From positions 544,001 through 604,000 of the forward strand of contig WPIO01000037.1 in NCBI GenBank assembly GCA_009760855.2: DNA of 60,000 nt. The letters are read 5' to 3'. Of the stretch, positions 56,876 to 60,000 are shown piece after piece (the first letter of the stretch is position 1; each line of letters starts with the position of its first letter). The notes under the pieces are model-generated. The model was given only the letters and a program-made list of their open reading frames with translations. It had not been told where the DNA came from and did no database searches. Origin of the DNA: Cristatella mucedo. Its lineage: Eukaryota; Bryozoa; Phylactolaemata; Cristatellidae. A program made the translations under genes and the position numbers.

Positions 56876-57429
56876 AACTCGCTGACAGTAAAGGACAGTT
56901 AAGTAAAAACCAGAAGTACCAAGACGTACCACAATAACTGCAACTTTCTTAAGGCGGTTTCATTATTCAACAAGTGCCCAGCGCATGCGGAAGAAACGAG
57001 AGATTCCAATTGAGGTATATGTACGAAGTAGTTTATAAAGCTGATTAAGTAACTGGTGCGTTGAAGTGGCAGTCAAATTCAAAAAGCCGTCTTGCAAAAT
57101 CAAGTGGCTGGGCGGCTAGAACTAGCTCAGCGAGTAGAATATGGTTGCGGGATACCAAGGCCGCTGGTGCGTGTCGCGAAAAATTTGAAGGACTTCCGTA
57201 CCAGCAAGGCGCGTTTCAATTTCGCGACCCGTCTTTTCCAGGCGCTTCAAAGACAACTGGCATGCTGCCCCAGCGATGCGTGGACCCTTTGACGCGTCCG
57301 TGCGGACTGTAGCCACCTAATACCTTGGGAAGAACTTTAAAAATGTATGAGAGCGGCCAGGCCCGGTTAGCGAAGTAGTCACGCGCCAGCGCGTTAGATC
57401 AAACGGGTCAAGCTCCGGAGGGGTAGTGC

Positions 57430-58135
57430 TGTGGATTTCTAATGTAATGTGTCTCAGTCTATAGCTCCACAAAGTCACACTGACATGTGGGTATTAAGCA
57501 GGAGATTTTTGTAATAATAATAATAATAATGCACTTGATTAAGTGCCCTCGGAGAACTCAATCTCTTTCTAGGCGCTTTGCATTTGCTGCAAAGGGAAAT
57601 ACAATTGAATGGTGAGTAATATCGTGCTTGATAAACAACATGAATAACATGGTTAGGGGTGACATGCACAGGTTCAGCATGCAAATGTGGTTAGTGGCAG
57701 CATGCACAGCGTCAGCACGCATAAACACATGAAGGAAGAATCGCAGGGACCCACTAAATGCTGTCCTAATTAGGTGTTTTTTTTAACTATATAGCAAAAG
57801 CTTAAGCGGCTCACAGCTTACTTTAAGCACACTCACAGCCTAAGCCACTTTCGGTATTTCGCATTCGATAGCCAACAGACTTCATCTCACGCAACGAACA
57901 GCAAGTGAGAAGCGTAGCAGAGTCAGGAGGGCGTTTGACGCTGCAGGTAGCATGCAGTAGGCATGTAAGTAAGTAGCATCTCAGGACGGCTGGAAAGAAT
58001 GTGCCATAGTCGGCAGCAGGAGAGTAGATGTCGCAGCCCAAAAATAGAGGAAGTGAGCTTCGCAGTCTCGGACCTGCAGGGCAAAAGCTTCTGTCACCAA
58101 CGGTCTGTAAGCTCGGACGAACGAAGCCAATTTTT
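57430..58135 (-). mobile_element. LINE-A 3' end, split by a LINE-B insertion
   Basis: The outer pieces 57430-57505 and about 57786-58135 together make one LINE-A 3' end like that at 12490-12850. The middle (57508-57785) is a LINE-B 3' end with its ATT-type tail. The break is at ttttgta, where uninterrupted copies continue tagcgcactcac. It lies about 110 bp inside intron 1 from exon 1 of the KDM1 gene. Confidence 0.75.
57508..57785 (-). mobile_element. LINE-B 3' end nested in LINE-A
   Basis: Begins on the plus strand with aataataataataatgcact, the reverse complement of an ATT-repeat tail, then the hairpin region (gagaactcaatctctttcta) and the 3' UTR shared with 36343-36655 and 39505-39780. 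Confidence 0.85.
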
Positions 58136-58242
58136 TTCCACCGAGCTGATATATCGCCGTGCGCGTCAGTATGTCGCTGTGCGCCGCAGTGGACCTCGAA
58201 ATGCTAGTGCCTGACGCGCGGGCGCAGCCTAACGATGAATAC

Positions 58243-58356
58243 CTTTCTGAGCTTCCTCTTTGACCTCCTCAAGGTCACTAATGAAGGCGCGGTCGACTCG
58301 TCTTTCGGGCCGCTGCGCTCATATCCAGGCTCCGAGTCGTCGCTGTCGCCACTCAT
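58243..58356 (-). CDS. KDM1A-like: KDM1-like exon 1 (start codon, basic N-terminus)
   Basis: Codes 38 residues from an ATG at 58356: an acidic-serine start (MSGDSDDSEP) and a basic end (RRSKRKLRK) that looks like a nuclear localisation signal. Human LSD1 has a similar basic stretch (RRKRAKVEY) ahead of its SWIRM domain. The exon ends AGAAAG followed by gtattc, a usable donor in phase 0, and the frame meets a stop 14 codons into the intron. The next exon I could fit (54135-54219) starts in phase 0. Alternatives are an upstream non-coding exon or a different start; no upstream in-frame ATG was preferred. The match is by character rather than by alignable domain, so it is less certain than the catalytic exons. 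Confidence 0.65.
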
Positions 58357-59584
58357 GGTCTTACGTCCGAACACGAGTCGTTACCTTTAGCTCGCTCAGT
58401 GAAGCCGAAGGAGGCGGGCGAACACTGCTCCCACGGAGCTGGCACGCGACCTATTCATTCAGGCCGCGCACCACTACTGAAATTACGACGCCCTCTAGAA
58501 AACACTGAGCCCGCGGGAATTACATTCCTGCATCGAAGGAAAAAATAAGTAATAGCAGTTACTTTGAAAAAAAAATTTAAGTTGGCAATTTTTTGAGTTA
58601 AGTTTCAACTTGACTCATGCCGCTGCGAACTTCACCTCTGAAGTTCAAATATCTTCTGGGCTGAGAATAGACAATCGGGCCGTCGAGGAGAGACGTCCGA
58701 GTTACGCGTGAGCGCTAAAACGTGAACTGGCGGCGTTCCAACTCAACGGCCTATTCTGATGTCATTTGACGCTTATGAAATATTTTGCGTCGGCGACTAT
58801 CCTCTCCGTAGGCGTGACCGACGCTGCCTGCCGCTGTGACGATTTAGATATATATTACCGGCTCATTTTGCGATAGAAATTCATTGCGGTGCACTCAAAA
58901 GCACGAGTGCAAGCGAAAACGATTGCTTTGCTAAACCGTTGTGCAAGTTCAACGCTTCGAAAAGCCGCGCGGTTTGACCAGACACACGGCCTTCGCAATG
59001 GCCCGCGACAATCAAGCATGAGAGCACGGGCGGCTAAACCTCGACTGCGAACAGGGAGCCTTAGCCGCTGGCTTAAAACTGAGAGCTGTTTCTGAAATAG
59101 CCACGATAAGCGGAGGCCTATGAGGAGTACGATTAATGACTATGCACGAACGAGATTATTGTGCAACGTGCGACCTGGCCAATATGTAGGGCATGGTCCT
59201 CCTGAACGCAGTCGGTCTCTTGGATTTTCCGGTCTGCCGGTCGGTGAGTCCTAGCGCTGAGCATCGCGAGCTGCTGTCAGCCTGTAAACGAGTCGGTTTG
59301 ATGTCGCTCGCCTCCTGCATCAGCCGTAGCACACAGCTGCCGTTCTTGCTTGTACATACCGTTGGTTTCTTCCTTTCTCGAAATGATTTGTACACGCAAT
59401 CAGTTGAAATCAGTAATTAAAATTAATGATGTGTTGAATTTAGCCACATTGAAATGTATTCGTTTTTTTGTGCTTTAGCTGCAGTGATATCCTGTATATT
59501 GGGCAAAGAAATTTAGGCTAGAATTTTCCAACCTTCAAACTAAAACTTAGTGATTATCAAGTCCGGTACTGCTCTAGTGATGTC
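58357..59584. other. 5' flank of the KDM1 gene
   Basis: Expected to hold the promoter and 5' UTR. CG dinucleotides are frequent to about 59080, and no clear TATA box sits close to the ATG on the minus strand. No second gene is recognised. Confidence 0.4.
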
Positions 59585-59852
59585 TTCTTGAAAACTGGTT
59601 ATGCTATTTCAAAATTAGAAGACTTAATTACCTACACGTTATATTGGCCCTTATTTCCACTGAAAAGCAGTGAGAAAAAAATCAACACGTGCTTGGACAA
59701 GAGTATGGCAGCGAAATCAGTTCATTCATTTTTGACGTCACCTCTAGATCGCATCTATTCGCTTGATTTAGGACTCTTGGTATGGGCGATTACTCATCTG
59801 AGACTGGTGCAAAACTCACCAGCTCTTTCGATCAGTCGTCAACAGAGTAGGT
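59585..59852 (+). mobile_element. LINE-B-like thumb-region fragment
   Basis: The plus frame ends SPLDRIYSLDLGLLVWAITH then LRLVQNSPALSISRQQSR, which lines up with SRLDFCNSLLAGLPACKIRR and LQLMQNSAARLVCREHRS of LINE-B. It is cut off by a CA repeat. Confidence 0.6.
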
Positions 59853-59913
<61 letters not shown>

Positions 59914-59919
59914 GCACAC

Positions 59920-60000
<81 letters not shown>
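59853..60000 (+). repeat. CA microsatellite followed by TA microsatellite at the window edge
   Basis: CA to about 59909, a short CACG patch, then TA from about 59922 to the last base, so its full length is unknown. Confidence 0.97.

Larger units (their letters stand above)
54220..58242 (-). other. KDM1 intron 1
   Basis: About 4 kb if exon 2 is right. Contains LINE-A and LINE-B ends, a microsatellite and a 61-70 bp duplication. At 57061-57316 several frames are open on both strands; no product is recognised. Confidence 0.5.

Overview
The window is nuclear DNA from an invertebrate animal. It has spliced genes with kilobase introns, many microsatellites and minisatellites, tRNA-derived SINEs, and broken copies of two L2/CR1-like non-LTR retrotransposon families. 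The repeat style and gene style would suit a large-genome flatworm such as a tapeworm or fluke, but nothing here proves the phylum, so treat that as a weak inference.

The one clearly recognisable host gene is a KDM1/LSD1-type histone lysine demethylase on the minus strand, about 58356 down to 24161. I could place 14 exons by homology, splice signals and phase. They join without a frame break into a protein of about 635 residues: a basic N-terminus, a SWIRM domain, the FAD-binding half of the amine oxidase, then the catalytic half. The usual tower insertion (the CoREST-binding coiled coil) was not found, and the two exons that should flank it are in compatible phase. The catalytic lysine is the last codon before an apparent GC-AG intron.

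Layout. 1-4.4 kb: SINEs, a perfect 112-bp duplication, small LINE fragments, and a TATA-like site near 4330. 4.4-9.5 kb: a very GC-rich block holding a long minus-strand proline-rich open frame (9517-6118) with poly-proline tracts coded by (GGC)n. 9.8-12 kb: microsatellites. 12.5-17.5 kb: a LINE-A copy (endonuclease remnant plus reverse transcriptase) next to LINE-B fragments and a SINE. 17.9-20.5 kb: a decayed coding fragment, a 38-bp tandem array, and a candidate first exon beginning MGCGKSK. 20.97-22.03 kb: a 19-bp GC-rich minisatellite of about 55 units. 22.2-22.6 kb: a long inverted repeat. 22.9-23.6 kb: a LINE-A copy split by a SINE. 24.2-58.4 kb: the KDM1 gene, whose introns hold most of the remaining repeats. 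58.4-60 kb: 5' flank, a LINE-B fragment, and CA/TA microsatellites at the window edge.

The repeats also relate to each other. LINE-B copies end in a conserved hairpin followed by ATT-type repeats. A second SINE family, with a tRNA-like head, carries nearly the same 3' tail, as expected of a SINE mobilised by that LINE. All homology statements come from reading the sequence against remembered family features; no search was run.
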